A stretch of 64,000 bases of DNA from Scenedesmus sp. ARA3 (Eukaryota > Chlorophyta > Chlorophyceae > Sphaeropleales > Scenedesmaceae), in NCBI GenBank assembly GCA_004335835.1, contig RWJK01001796.1, forward strand, positions 1 to 64,000, written 5' to 3'. A program made the position numbers and the translations under genes. This document shows positions 1 to 12,400 of the stretch, piece after piece (positions within the stretch are counted from its first letter, which is position 1; each line of letters starts with the position of its first letter). The notes beneath the pieces were generated by a model. The model made no database searches, had not been told where the DNA came from, and saw only the letters and a list, made by a program, of their open reading frames with translations.

Positions 1-47
1 CTGCCACCAACTGGTGGGACATGTCCACGCATGCTCAAGAACTGACC

Positions 48-85
<38 letters not shown>

Positions 86-703
86 TGTCGTGGCTGTCGC
101 GGTGATGGGCCTGTATGGTGCTGCCGCCAACTGGTGGGACATGTCGACACATGCTCAAGAACTGACCATGCTGCTGCCACTACTGCTGCTGCTGCTGCTG
201 CTGCTGTCAGGTGTCGTGGCTGTTGCCGTGATGGGCCTGTATGGTGCTGCCACCAACTGGTGGGACATGTCCACACATGCTCAAGAACTGACCATGCTGC
301 TGCCGCTACTGCTGCTGCTGCTGCTGCTGTCAGGTGTCGTGGCTGTTGCCGTGATGGGCCTGTATGGTGCTGCACCAACTGGTGGGACATGTCCACGCAT
401 GCTCAAGAACTGACCATGCTGCTGCTGCTGCCGCCGCTGCTGCTGCTGCTGCCAGGTGTCGTGGCTGTTGCCGTGATGGGCCTGTACGGTGCTGCCACCA
501 ACTGGTGGGACATGTCCACGCATGCTCAAGAACTGACCATGCTGCTGCCGCTGCTGCTGCTGCTGCTGCTGCTGCCGCTGCTGCTGCCAGGTGTTATGGC
601 TGTCGCGGTGATGGGCCTGTATGGTGCTGCCGCCAACTGGTGGGACATGTCCAACAACTGACAAGGCTGCCGCTGCTGCCGCTGCTGCTGCTGCTGCTGC
701 CAG
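1..703 (+). repeat. Six-copy acceptor-side tandem array at antiporter exon 1 in window
   Basis: Units of about 113-135 bp contain a branch-point-like CTGAC, a CTG tract, a CAG acceptor and the first 50-60 bases of the exon (VVAVAVMGLYGAA then NWWDMS). Exon-like starts fall at 85, 211, 334, 456, 591 and 704. Only the last runs on into HETFDGFWETLAF and reaches a donor. Confidence 0.85.
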
Positions 704-1031
704 GTGTTGTGGCTGTTGCAGTGATGGGTCTGTATGGTGCTGCCACCAACTGGTGGGACATGTCCACACATGCTCATGAGACCTTTGATGGATTCTGGGA
801 GACACTGGCTTTTGTGGTCAACAGCCTGGTCTTCCTGTACTCGGGCGCCAGCGTGGTCAACTTCTTCGTGCGGTGAGTTTGACCGAAGTTTAACCGCCGC
901 ATCTGTCAGCTGCTGCAGGTGTACCGACCCAAACTTCTGTCTTTCCTGCAGTAATCTGTGGCGGCATACCCATACATGCCATTACGGCATTTCTGCAGTC
1001 GCGATTACTGCGTCGCCTCTGCCATGTGCGA

Positions 1032-1067
<36 letters not shown>

Positions 1068-4000
1068 GCTGTCGCAGTGCCTCCATGGAGCTAGTGAAGG
1101 GCCCTGACGGCACGCGTGACCTCGCCTTCACCCTGTGGATGATGCCGGTCATCTACATCATCCTGACACTGATGCGCTTCGGCCTGACAATGGCCTTCCG
1201 GCCGCTGTTTATTGCCATCAAGGGAGATATGAGCTTCCGGGAGTGCATCTTTGTGTGTGCTGCGGGGCTGAGGGGCTCCGCCAGTTTGATCATGGGCAGT
1301 GCGGTGGTGACCTACCAGATGCACGGCACCAGCAACACCTTCAACGTGAGTCCTCGCCGCAGATCTGTGGTGTGGGCTAAACCAGCAAGTGCACTAGTGT
1401 CACCTGCCTGTTGCTGTGTCTGTCTTTGAGCAGCAGCAGCACGAAATCTTGTGGGGGGGGGGCGGGGGTTGCCTGGTTGTTTGTTGCCAGTGCGGTGGTG
1501 ACCTACCAGATGCACGGCACCAGCAACACCTTCAACGTGAGCGCGCAGCAAAGCTGTGTGTCGCTGTTTGTGTGTTGTTGTTTGCGTCTGGGAGGGCTTT
1601 CATGCTGTAACATGTGCACAGCACCCTGCTCAGGTGCACGGCACCAGCACCACCTTCAACGTGACTTCCGCTTCAGAGCTGTGTGGCGTTTGTCATTGTG
1701 TATGGGATGATGGGTTTGCCGTCATCTGCATACCGACATGCTCAGTTGCGCGGCACCAGCAACACCTTCAACGTGAGTTCCGGCTGCACTGCTTTGTGTC
1801 AGTGTTTGTATTTGGAATGGCTGGAGGGCTGGTGCGCTATTTTCTGCACAGCACACTGCTTAGATGCACGCACCAGCAACACCAGCAACGTGAGTCCCGG
1901 CTGCCAAGATGTGACCCTTGTTGAGGGTTTTGATTTGCGCATTGATGTATGCTATGTGTCAACACTATGTGTGCTGTCTTTCGGAAGATATCAGCATTGG
2001 CAATGAGCAGACCCAATGCACAACCAGCCGCATCCCACGTTGTGTGAATGCCATGCGCTGTCTCACGGGCTTCTGCTTCTGCTGCTGCTGCTGCTGCTGC
2101 TGCAGGTGGTCAAGGCCATGATGGTGTTCTGGACTGCCGGCTTTGTGCTGCTGACACTGATGATCAACGCGCCAATGCTGCCGCTGGTGCTGCGCCTCAC
2201 GGGGCTGTCCAAGGTGCGGGGTGTTGCAGGGGCAGGCCGGCTGAGGCATGCACGTAACCCATTGATGTATACATACTGCTAGTTGTGTGACGGCCGCTGA
2301 GGCAGCAGCTGCACTTTGTCTCAGGCTTGCAGAAGAAGCAGCGTGTGTGCACCTCACCAAAATAAAAACCTGTCAGGCACATGGTGACGGGAGCTCGATC
2401 GCTACCAGTTTACTGCGTACGAGCGCAATGCATGCATCTGGCAAGCTGTCCAGCATCAGCCGCTGCTGTGCCAGGCCATTGCAAACGTGTGTTTGACAGA
2501 GAGTTTGCATATGGCAGGTAAGCATGTAAGTATCCTGAGCACTCCGATCAAAATGTTGTGTGAGCTGCTTCAATGTTTTCAACCTGTCTTGCGCCCGGCA
2601 GGTGCCTGCCAAGCAGCGTGCGGTGCGGCCGCTGGATCTGCTGAGGCATACATGTTACCCGTCAATGTTGATGTGCTGTTGTTGTTAATGTGCTGTTCAT
2701 GTTGATATGCTGCAGGTGCCTGCAAAGCAGCTGGCTCGGAGGCAGCATGCCGCGCGGCGCTGGGTCTGCTGAGGTGTCATCATACCGTTGCCATTTGAGC
2801 CACAGCAACGTCGCCATCGTGGCCCATCCGTTGAGGCATGTATGCTTTCTGCTGATGTTGGTGTGGTGCAGGTGCCTGCCAAGCAGCTGGCACGGAGGCA
2901 GCGTGCCGTGGCGGCGCCGGGGCTGCTAAGGCTCGCGTGTTTCTGTTGGTGTTGATGTATTAAACACGATGTTTTGGTGTGCTGCAGGTGCCTGCCAAGC
3001 AGCTGGCGCGGCGGCAGCGTGCCGTGGCTGCGCTGGGCGCACACACAGCGGAGGTACTTGACCAGCTACGGGATGCAGAGGACGAGCTGCTGGCGGGTAA
3101 GAGCAGATCGGCTCGTGTTTGCATGTGGTTTATCAGTTGGTGGGCTGGGCGCGCACACAGCAGAGGTGCTGGACCAGCTCAGGGACGCAGAGGATCAGCT
3201 GCTGGCAGGTGCGAGCATGCTTAACAGTTTAATCAATGGCTGTTATGCGCGGTGGGCATAGGCAGTGGGCACTTTTTGAATCAGTGTAGTGTCTAGCAAG
3301 AGGTGCTGGACCAGCTGCGCGATGCGGAGGATGAGCTGCTGGCAGGTGAGAAGTGACAATGAGTTGCCGTAGTTTCGCATGTAGCATTTTGCATGGCCGA
3401 TCCGTCAACAGTAATGTTGGGGGGACTCCAAATAGGGGCTTTGCCAGCTGAGGCATGCAGGGGATGAGCTGCAAGTTCGCAGCTGTCGGCTGCGCAGCTG
3501 CCTGGTCACCTTCAACGGGACACAACTTTTGAGCAGCGGACCCGGCATCTGCTGAGTATCAACAGTGAATGTACGTCTCAGTGATTTTCAAATCAAATTG
3601 CTGGCCCGCAAATGTCTGTATCCTGCTGCAGGCGTGGACTGGGGCCAGGTGGCATCCTTTGTGGACCATGGCCGCAAGTATGGGGCCTTTACCGGGCAGC
3701 CAACCCCCACCAAGCGCGGCAAGCTTTCCAAGCTGCTGCTGCGCCTCTGGGCCTGCTGCTGCTGCCGCGTTGGCAGCCAGGCGCAGCTGGATAAGCAGCA
3801 GCAGCAGCAGGGGCAGCAGAACGGCGCTGGTGGCCGCTCGCACCACAGCCGGCACAGTAGACACAGCAAGGGTGATGATGGTGGCATGGGGTCAGGCAGT
3901 AGGTCACTCAAGACGCTGCACTCCATGAATGCACCAGAAGATGTGGAGGCAGGGATAGCAGCAGCAGCAGCAGCAGCAGCAGCGGATGCAAATGGAATGG

Positions 4001-7000
4001 ATGCGACAGCAAATGGCGCCAGTGCAGCAGATGGATTGCAGCGGCAAAGGAGCGGCGCCAGACGCACTAGGAGCGGCAAGCGGGCGATGCGGCGGCAGCG
4101 GCAGCAGCAGCAAGATGGAGCTGTATCAGATGAGGAGGATAGCAGTGTTGGCAGCAGCAGCGGCAGCCGCGCCGGCAGCAGCAGCGGCAGCGACAGTGAC
4201 GGCTCTGGCAGTGAGGCAGGAGAGGGCTTGCTTGTGAACATGATGCCTGCTTTCAGCGGCTTTGCTGACTCAGGCGATATAGATGCAATGGAGTGCCCTT
4301 TCATGGATTTCAACCCAGGGCCCAGCCGTATCGGCAGCCACAGCAGTGCATCAGGAGCTGCAGCAGCAGCAGCAGGGAACGGCGCTGCTGCTGACCCTGC
4401 TGCTGCTGCTGCTGCTGCTGCGGGCGGCAGCAGCAGCCCAGGCCTCTTCAAGTCCCCTTCAATGCTGCTGCGCAAGTTTTGGCCCAGCCGCTTGCGCAAA
4501 TCATCCCTGCCATCAGACTCTGGCGATGCTGCTGCTGCAGATGAGGTGCAGCTGCAGCCGCTGCCTCAGAAGCAGCAGCCAGCTGTTACAGGGCCAGCAG
4601 ATGAACCGATGCTGCCTGCAGGGCCTAATGCAGGCGTGTCTGGCGGCTTGCCGCCGCTGCGGGTGCCAGGCAGGCCAAACAGTGGCAGCGGCAGCGGCAT
4701 TGCAAAGCTGCCGAGCGCGTTTGTGGCAGCAGCAGCGTCCCGTGCTGGCGCTGCTGCTGGTGACACGGTAGGGCAGCTTGGCAGCGGCTCACCCACAGCA
4801 GCAGCAGCAGCAGCAAAGGCAAAGAGTGCCGGCAATGCATTGAGGAGCTTGGCCACACGCAGTGCAGCACCTGCGCTGGCATATGCTGGTAGCTTCGGGG
4901 ATAGAGACAGCGGCAGCACTGCAGACGCTGCAGCAACGCGCAGCAGCTACAAAAGCTCCCTCGGCAGCAGCGGAATGTTTAGTCCGCACGGCGGCAGAGA
5001 TGATTCTGGCATTGCTTACGGCGGCAGCAGCAGCAGCAGCAAGGCAGATGCAGCAGGTGCGGCGCCAGGCTGGAGCCTCCCTTCTGGCAACAGCGGCGGC
5101 GGCACTGCTGCTGCTGCTGCCGCTGCTGATGCAGACCCTGGCTCTCCTCGAGCTGCTGCTCTTGGGGCTGTAGCAGCAGCAGCGCCGAATGCAGGGAGGC
5201 CGCCTGCTGCTGCTGCTGCTGCTGCTACTGGGCAGACGCCGATGGAAAAGGCACTTGGCCGGCCTTCTGGCGCTTACAGAGGCCTTGCTACTCGCTCGGT
5301 CAACATGGCCATGTATGGCGGCAGCAGCAGCAGCAGCGTTGACCGCCAGACTGCCGGCTTAAATAGTGCCGGTCCACCCGCAGCAGCAGCACCAGGGTTC
5401 AGTTTTGAGGGTTTGCATGTGCCGGAGGGCCAAGAAGCAGTATTGCCGTGCGGCCCAGGACCCAGGTGTCAGTTGGAGTATGATGCTGCTGCTGCTGCTG
5501 TTGACATGGTGGCTCTTGCACGCAGCAGCGGCCACAGGAGATCGGGAAGCTTTTCAGGGCCGGCAGATCACAATAATAGCGGCAGCAGCAGCGGCGGCAT
5601 TGGTGTTGTTGGTGCTGCAGGGGGCTTGGGTAGGCCTAGCAGCGGGCGCAGCTTAGCCAGCAGGAGTGTGGGCATGGCAGGTGAGGCTGAGCTGCAGCTG
5701 TTTGCATTTCGTTGCGTTGCTGGCTGTAATCTTGATGATGGTTGGTCGTGGCAGGAGCTTGGCCAGCAGGAGTGTGGGCATGGCAGGTGAGGCAGGGCTG
5801 CAGCTGTTTGCATTCCGTTTTGTTGCTGGCTGTAATTTTGATACGGGGTGGCTATTCTGCATGATGTGCTTGCAGCAGCAGCGCAGCATGTGCAGCAGTT
5901 TGTACCTGCTTGTGTCAAATCAATGTCAATGCACGGGGTGCATTGCACTGTTGGCTGCTCTGTATGCTGCAGGTGCTTACAGCAGCTTAGGAGCAGCAGC
6001 AGGTGGCAGCGGCAGGTCGGTTGGAGGGCCTGGTGGCAGCAGCAGCAGCAGCCTTGCCACGCGCAGCAACAACCCACACATACCTCCTGTTGCTCCCATG
6101 CAGTCGAGCCTGTATAAGGTGTCCACAGGCCTGGGTGGATACAAGCCAGGGGTGTCTGCGGCAATGGCAACAGCAGCAGCCGTCGTGGCTGCGGACAGCG
6201 CCGGCAGCAGCAGGCGGCAGCAGCAGCAACAGCAGCAGGGTGTTGCGCGCAGCCTTGCGTGCAGATCCGTGCCGGTGCAGCAGCAGCAGCAGGCTGCGGC
6301 GCGCGGCCGGCTGCTGCCGAGCGCCGCGGATTTGGCGGCCGCCGGCCAAAGTAACGATGTTACTAACGTCAGCAACGAGATCAGGAGCGGCGGCGCGGAG
6401 CCAGGCAGCGTGCTGGATGTGTTCAGCAAGGCGTTAGGCCGCGTCAGCCGGATAAGTGCATCAATGGGATTGCCGGGTGCTGCTGCAAGAGCCGGATCCA
6501 GTAGGGCAGGGGGGCCTGAGGGGGACAGCAGCGACTGGGATGATGCAGCGAGCAGCATGTATAAGGCCTCACACGGGCTTGGCAAGAACAGCAGCTATGG
6601 CACGGGCAGCGTGCAGGGGGTGGGAGGCGTGAGTGAGGAGGAGCTGGCTGATGCTCGCAGCTGGCTGCTGTCAGGTGCGTTACAACAGTATGTTGGCCTT
6701 TACTGCCGAAACGTTCAAACAGCCTTGTTGCTGTACATCAACATTGGTGCAGCGTGAGTGAGGAGGAGCTGGCTGCTGTCAGGTGGGTACACATACAGTT
6801 CATAGATGGCAAATGCACTGTTAAGGGGGAAGGATACAATTAGCTTTTGTGGGGCTTCAGGCCGTCATAAACCGGATCTGGAGCACATTGTACAATAAAA
6901 CATTACTGACTCGTTTTCGCGAAGCTCTGTCCCTATGGTCCTGACGCGGCAACCAGGGTGTGACCAGGGAGCAACCAGTGAGACTTCATCCAGGGCCTCC

Positions 7001-9322
7001 GCTGGAGCCATCTAAAGCCGCTAAAGCTTTTATTTGATACTATGGATTGTACAAACTCCTGATGACATCGACACGCCCGCCTTCGGTGCAGGCAGGGCAC
7101 AGTAATCGCTGATGCGTCACGACTGATGCCACAGCTGAAAGAGTGTCTTCCACGCCACAATCTCCCGGTTTACTCAAATTTAAGGTTATATATTTCGTTT
7201 GACTGAAGGCGGCGTAAAAGTGAATTGCAAAAGTCGCGGCAGCACAAGCAGAAGCAAGAAACGAGTGCTCAACGAGTGCACACTTTTTGCAATTTGGAAT
7301 CGGGCCGGAAGGCGAAAATCTGCTTATAATTCGATAACAACCAAGTCTGTTTGGGCCGTGTTGCTTTGGTCGCTCTTGTTGTTACGCCCAGGACCCTCCT
7401 TGCTGGGTCCAAGGATGACTCCAGGCACTACAGTAGCCGAGGCGGGTGCAGTACTGGCCTCCAAAACGGCCGAAATAACTTCCTTAGCTATAACAACTTA
7501 GACAAAGTGCAAAATCAGGCTACCCCACCCCTGGGTAGCGCAGCCCAAACACCCAATTCTATTGTATCCTTCCCCCTTAACAGCTGTTACACAGCCTTGG
7601 TGCTGCACACCACCATGCGTGCGGTGTGGGTGATGCGCAGCTGGCAGATGCGCGCAGCTGGTTGCTGTCAGGTACGTGCACGTGTTCACTGTATTCGTAG
7701 CCAATGCACTGTCACAACTATCAAACAGCTTTGCTGCTGCTCAGCAGCATGTGTGTGGTGTGAGAGAGGAGCAGCTGGCTGGTGCGCGCAGCTGTTTGCT
7801 GTCAGGGTGCGCTGCTGTCGCCCCATGCGCTGCTTGATCCGCCATATCACCCAACGAAGCACACTCACTTATTGTGCGTCCCCCCGCAGGCCTCAAGCGC
7901 TACTTTTACGGCAAGCGCATGGATGGGCTGCTGAGCCAGCACATGCCTTGCAACACCATGCACACGTAGCATTTGCCTGCCCTTTGTGTTGCCTGTGCAG
8001 GCCTCAAGCGCTACTTCTACGGCAAGCGCATGGATGGGCTGCTGAGCGCTGCCGGGCTGCGCATCCTGGACTCAGCCTGTGAGGTGGCGCTGGAGGACCC
8101 TACAAGGCCGCTGCGGCTGTGGGGTAGCCTGAGCAGGTGCGGCTGCATGTATGTGTGTGTAGCGTATGCTTGTGTGACCGTAGTTGTGTCCTGCTGATGG
8201 TGAGTGCATTTCGAGTGCCTGAGTGATGCTGACAAGCCGCTGCCGCTGTGGGGCAGCTCAAGTATGCGAGGTTGCATTGCCAGACGGCTTCAAAGCTACG
8301 GCAGGTAGCGCGCCTCACGTTGCTCTGTGTGTGCATCATCGGCGGGATGCGCTGCCTGCATCCAATGCACTAAAGCAAACAAGGAAGCCTATGCACTGCA
8401 CAGCATCCGCACAGAATCGGCTACACAGCAGCCTGCTGACTACCTCCCTCTCTTTGCTGCTGCTGCCTGACAGGGATGCCGCCACTAACCTGCTGCTGCG
8501 TGTGCTGACCATGTGCCTCTTTGCGTGCCGGCGTGACTCCGTGGGCCTGCACACCATACGCACATCATCCCACATCTGCCTGCTGATGATCTGCCTCACT
8601 CCCTCGCCGCCACTTCCTGCGTTGCTGCTGCCTGCTCAGGAACGCCGCCAACACGCTGCTGCTGCGCGTGCTGACCATGCTGCTGCTGCTGCTGCCCCCG
8701 CTGCTGCTGCCTGGCAGGGACGCCGCCAACAACCTGCTGCTGCGCGTGCTGACGATGTGCCTCTTCGCGTGCCGGCGCGGCGCCGTGGGCCTGCACACCA
8801 TCGGCGCTGCGGGGCGCTGGCTGTCCTACCCGCTGCGTGTGCTGGCGCGCATGCTGCAGCGGCCACTGAACCAGGTGCGGCAACGTAGTTTTGTTGTATG
8901 GTTGGCTGGGGTTACCACTGTCAGCAGGCACGCTGTCGGTTTTGCTGCATTGCCCTACCCGCTGCGCGTGCTGGCGCGCATGCTGCAGCGGCCGCTGAAC
9001 CAGGTGCGGCATCAGATGTTTGCATGCGTCAGTAAGGGGTGTAGCTGCTGTGTGCGCTGCTGTGCATGCTGCAGCAGCAGCCATGCGTGTGTATGCGTCT
9101 ATTTTGTCGTAGGGGCAGTAGGTGCTCCTTTGGAAAAGGTCCTGGGCAGTGCTAGCTGTGGCTGCTACTGCTGGTCTCAGGAATAGCAGCACCAGTTTGA
9201 ACCTGCGCAAGCCGCGCATCTGGCCATCTTGCGGCCTTTGAGTGAGCCTCCTGTTGGGGCGAATGCAGTGTGCCATATCGCTGGCGGAAGCTTCCTTGAA
9301 TAACATCCGCGCTGGTGTGTTG

Positions 9323-9418
<96 letters not shown>

Positions 9419-12400
9419 AGGTGCTGCTGTCCAGTGTGGAGGTGGCCATGGAGTACCTCATGGGCCTCACCACCAGCCCCTATGTGGAGTGGCTGCAGGT
9501 GCGGCAGCGACATGTTATAACATATGTTATAACAACACTACAAAAGTGCCACTGCAAAGGGCAGAGACAGCTGGGCAGCGCCAGGCATCCCTCACATTGC
9601 GAAGATTTCCATTATTTGTTATGTTGTCCTCTCTACTGCGTGGGATTAGGGTTCCACCCCTGTGACTGCTGCTGCTGCCGCTGCCGCTGCAGGAGGGTGA
9701 GGTGTGGGCTGTGCTGATCAGTGAGATCCAGGTGGAGACGGCAGCAGTGGCGCGATTCCTGGTGGACAGGGAGATCGAGGCACCCGAGCGCTACAGCGCG
9801 GTGCAGAGCTACCGCGTGGCCATGGCAGTGCTGCGGCAGCAGCGGCTGTTTGTGGAGGTGCGTGGTGGTGCTGCATGTTTGCATAGTTGCAGATGTGGTG
9901 TATGTAGGCTGTGGTGCAGAGCTACCGCGTGGCCATGGCAGTGCTGTGCCAGCAGCGCCTATTCGTGGAGGTGCGCTGCTTCATGTGCATCTCTGTAGGC
10001 ATGTGTGCAGGCTGTGGGGTGTGGCGATGGCTGTGCTGCCCCAGCAGCGCCTTTATGCCTTTGTCCTAAGTACCCTGTAGACAAAGGCACCTTGTCACGA
10101 TAGCGAAACATGAGCNNNNNNNNNNNNNNNNNNNNNNNNNNNNNNNNNNNNNNNNNNNNNNNNNNNNNNNNNNNNNNNNNNNNNNNNNNNNNNNNNNTAT
10201 GCTGTTGCTGCTTGTGGTCAGCTGTGCTGACGTACCAAGCGCGCTACCAAGTGCAGCGGCTGTTTGTAATAGTGTGCTGCTTGGGTGCTTCGTTGTAGCA
10301 GTGCATGTGCACAGGCTGCGGTGTGTGTGCGTGTATGCATGCACGCAGGTGTTTGCCAAGCAGGTGCAGTGCATGCAGGTCGTGGGTGTGGCCATGGCGG
10401 TGCTGTCAACTGGTCAACTCGGACCTCGGGTGTGGCCTGCTGCTGCTGCTGCTGCTGCTGCAGAGCCTCTTTGAGTCCGGCATGCTCGACTCAGCGGAGC
10501 AGTCTCAGCTGGCGCACCCCATTGAGGCAGCTGAGCGCCGCCTGGAGCTGCTAGGCCCTTGCTGGAAGGCCCCAAGCTTAGGAGAAGTGCTGCGGCAGCT
10601 GCCTTTTATGCGCGGGCAGAGCCAGGGCGTGATAGACTTCTTCATCAAGTGAGTTTGGGCAGTAAGGGCAGTGAGCATATAACAACAGCTGGGTGCTTTA
10701 CGTAATGTTACTGATCCTGTGTGTGCTGCGTGTGATGTGTGCTGTGCAGGTACGGCCACCTGCTACAGCTGGGCAAGGGCAGCAGGCTGCCTGCTAATGC
10801 TGGACAACGTTTTTTTATAAACAATTGGTATGACACTCGATAAACACTGTTTGTGCTGCGCAGGTACGGCCACCTGCTGCAGCTGGGCAGGGCGGCGGCC
10901 ACCTGCTGATGCTGCACAACGTTTTTAAGAAACATTTGGAATAGCACTGGATACACACTGTTTGTGCTGCGCAGGTACGGCCACCTGCTGCAGCTGGGCA
11001 AGGGCAGCGGCCAGCTGCTGATGCTGCACAACGTTTTACAGAAACATTAGGAGTAACACTGGATACACACTGTTTGTGCTGCGCAGGTACGGCCACCTGC
11101 TGCAGCTGGGCAAGGGCAGCAGGCTGCCGGAGGACAAGCAGCTGTACATCGTGCAGAGCGGCATTGTCAAGGTGGGCCCGCGCTTGCAGGACAGGGGGCG
11201 CTTGCAGGACAGCGTGTGCTTGCAGGACAGGCGGTGCTTGCAGGACAGGGGTTGGCTTGCAGGACAGGGTTTTGCTTGCAGGGCAAGGGTTGGCTTGCTG
11301 CTAACAGGGGTTGTTGCAACACAGGGACCCTGGCAGCCAACAGGTGGAGTGTGCAGGGTGCCTCAGCTGCTGGTGAAAGGCGGTATCGCGTGCAGGCGCA
11401 TCTGCACCAACTGCAGTACCAGATCATCTCGCATGACAGCCAGTGCGCTGGCAGCTGACAGGACTAGCAGGGTGGCAACTGGCATGCCACTTTACCAACC
11501 GCATGCTGCTGCTGCTGCTGCTGCTGCAGGTCAGCTACACCCCTGACCTGGGCTCTCACCAGGAGTACTTCCTGGGCGCTGGCGGCGTGTTCAACCTGTA
11601 CAGCGCACTCACTGGGGAGGAGCTGCCTGGCACGACAGACGCAGTGGCGCAGGTGCGCTGGGTTCATACATTCATTCACTGTTAGCATTGCATGCATTTT
11701 GCATGAACAGGGCTGCTAGTGTGTTCAACCTGTACAGTGCACTCACTGGCGAAGAGCTGCCCGGGACCACAGATGCTGTGGCACAGGTGGGCAGGGTTTA
11801 TGTATGTGGTTCATTTCACTGTTTGCATTGCATGCATTGGGCATCATGGGCTGGCGTGTTCAACCTGTACAGCGCACTTACGGGGGAGGAGCTGCCAGGG
11901 ACGACAGATGCTGTCGCGCAGGTGCGCTGGGTCTGTTTATGCTAAACAATTGCTTTGCATGCATTGTGCGTCATGGGGCTGGTGGCGTGTTCAACCTGTA
12001 CAGCTCACTCACTGGGGAGGGGAGCTGCCAGGCACGACAGAAGCCGTGGCACAGGTGGGCAGCGCTTTAGGAGAGCTCATCGCATGCATTGTGAATTCTG
12101 GGCTGGCAGCGTGTGTCAGCTGCACAGCGCACTCCGCGGGAAGAGCTGCCAGGCACCACAGATGGGGCGGTGGCGCAGGTGTGCTGGGTTTAAATATTTA
12201 GTTCAGAATGCACAATGCATGCAATGCATGCAATGCATTGTGCATTGGGGCCGGCGGCGTGTTGAACCTGTACAGCGCACTCACCAGGGACCACAGACGC
12301 TGTGGCGCAGGTGGGCTGGGGTTCGGTTCGTTTGCATTGCATGCATTGTGAATCATGGGGCAGCGTGTTCAACCTGTACAACAGTGCGCTCACAGGGGAA

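Noticed and set aside
14..661. A 215-codon open frame through the first repeat array
   Set aside because: It reads through CTG tracts and intron ends between partial exon copies. Only the last copy continues into conserved antiporter sequence.
7199..7501. A 100-codon open frame inside the TTAA element
   Set aside because: No transposase motif or family likeness. It is no longer than expected by chance in this sequence.
9242..9717. Long Cys-, Ala- or Leu-homopolymer reading frames across the CTG tract, and a Gln/Ser-rich one on the other strand
   Set aside because: They are translations of (CTG)31 in each frame. The tract ends at a splice acceptor and the flanking sequence fits an antiporter intron and exon.
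12205..12246. Palindromic atgcat-rich stretch as a regulatory hairpin
   Set aside because: It lies in a decayed antiporter intron copy and the gcatgcattg motif recurs in all sister copies, so it is repeat-derived.
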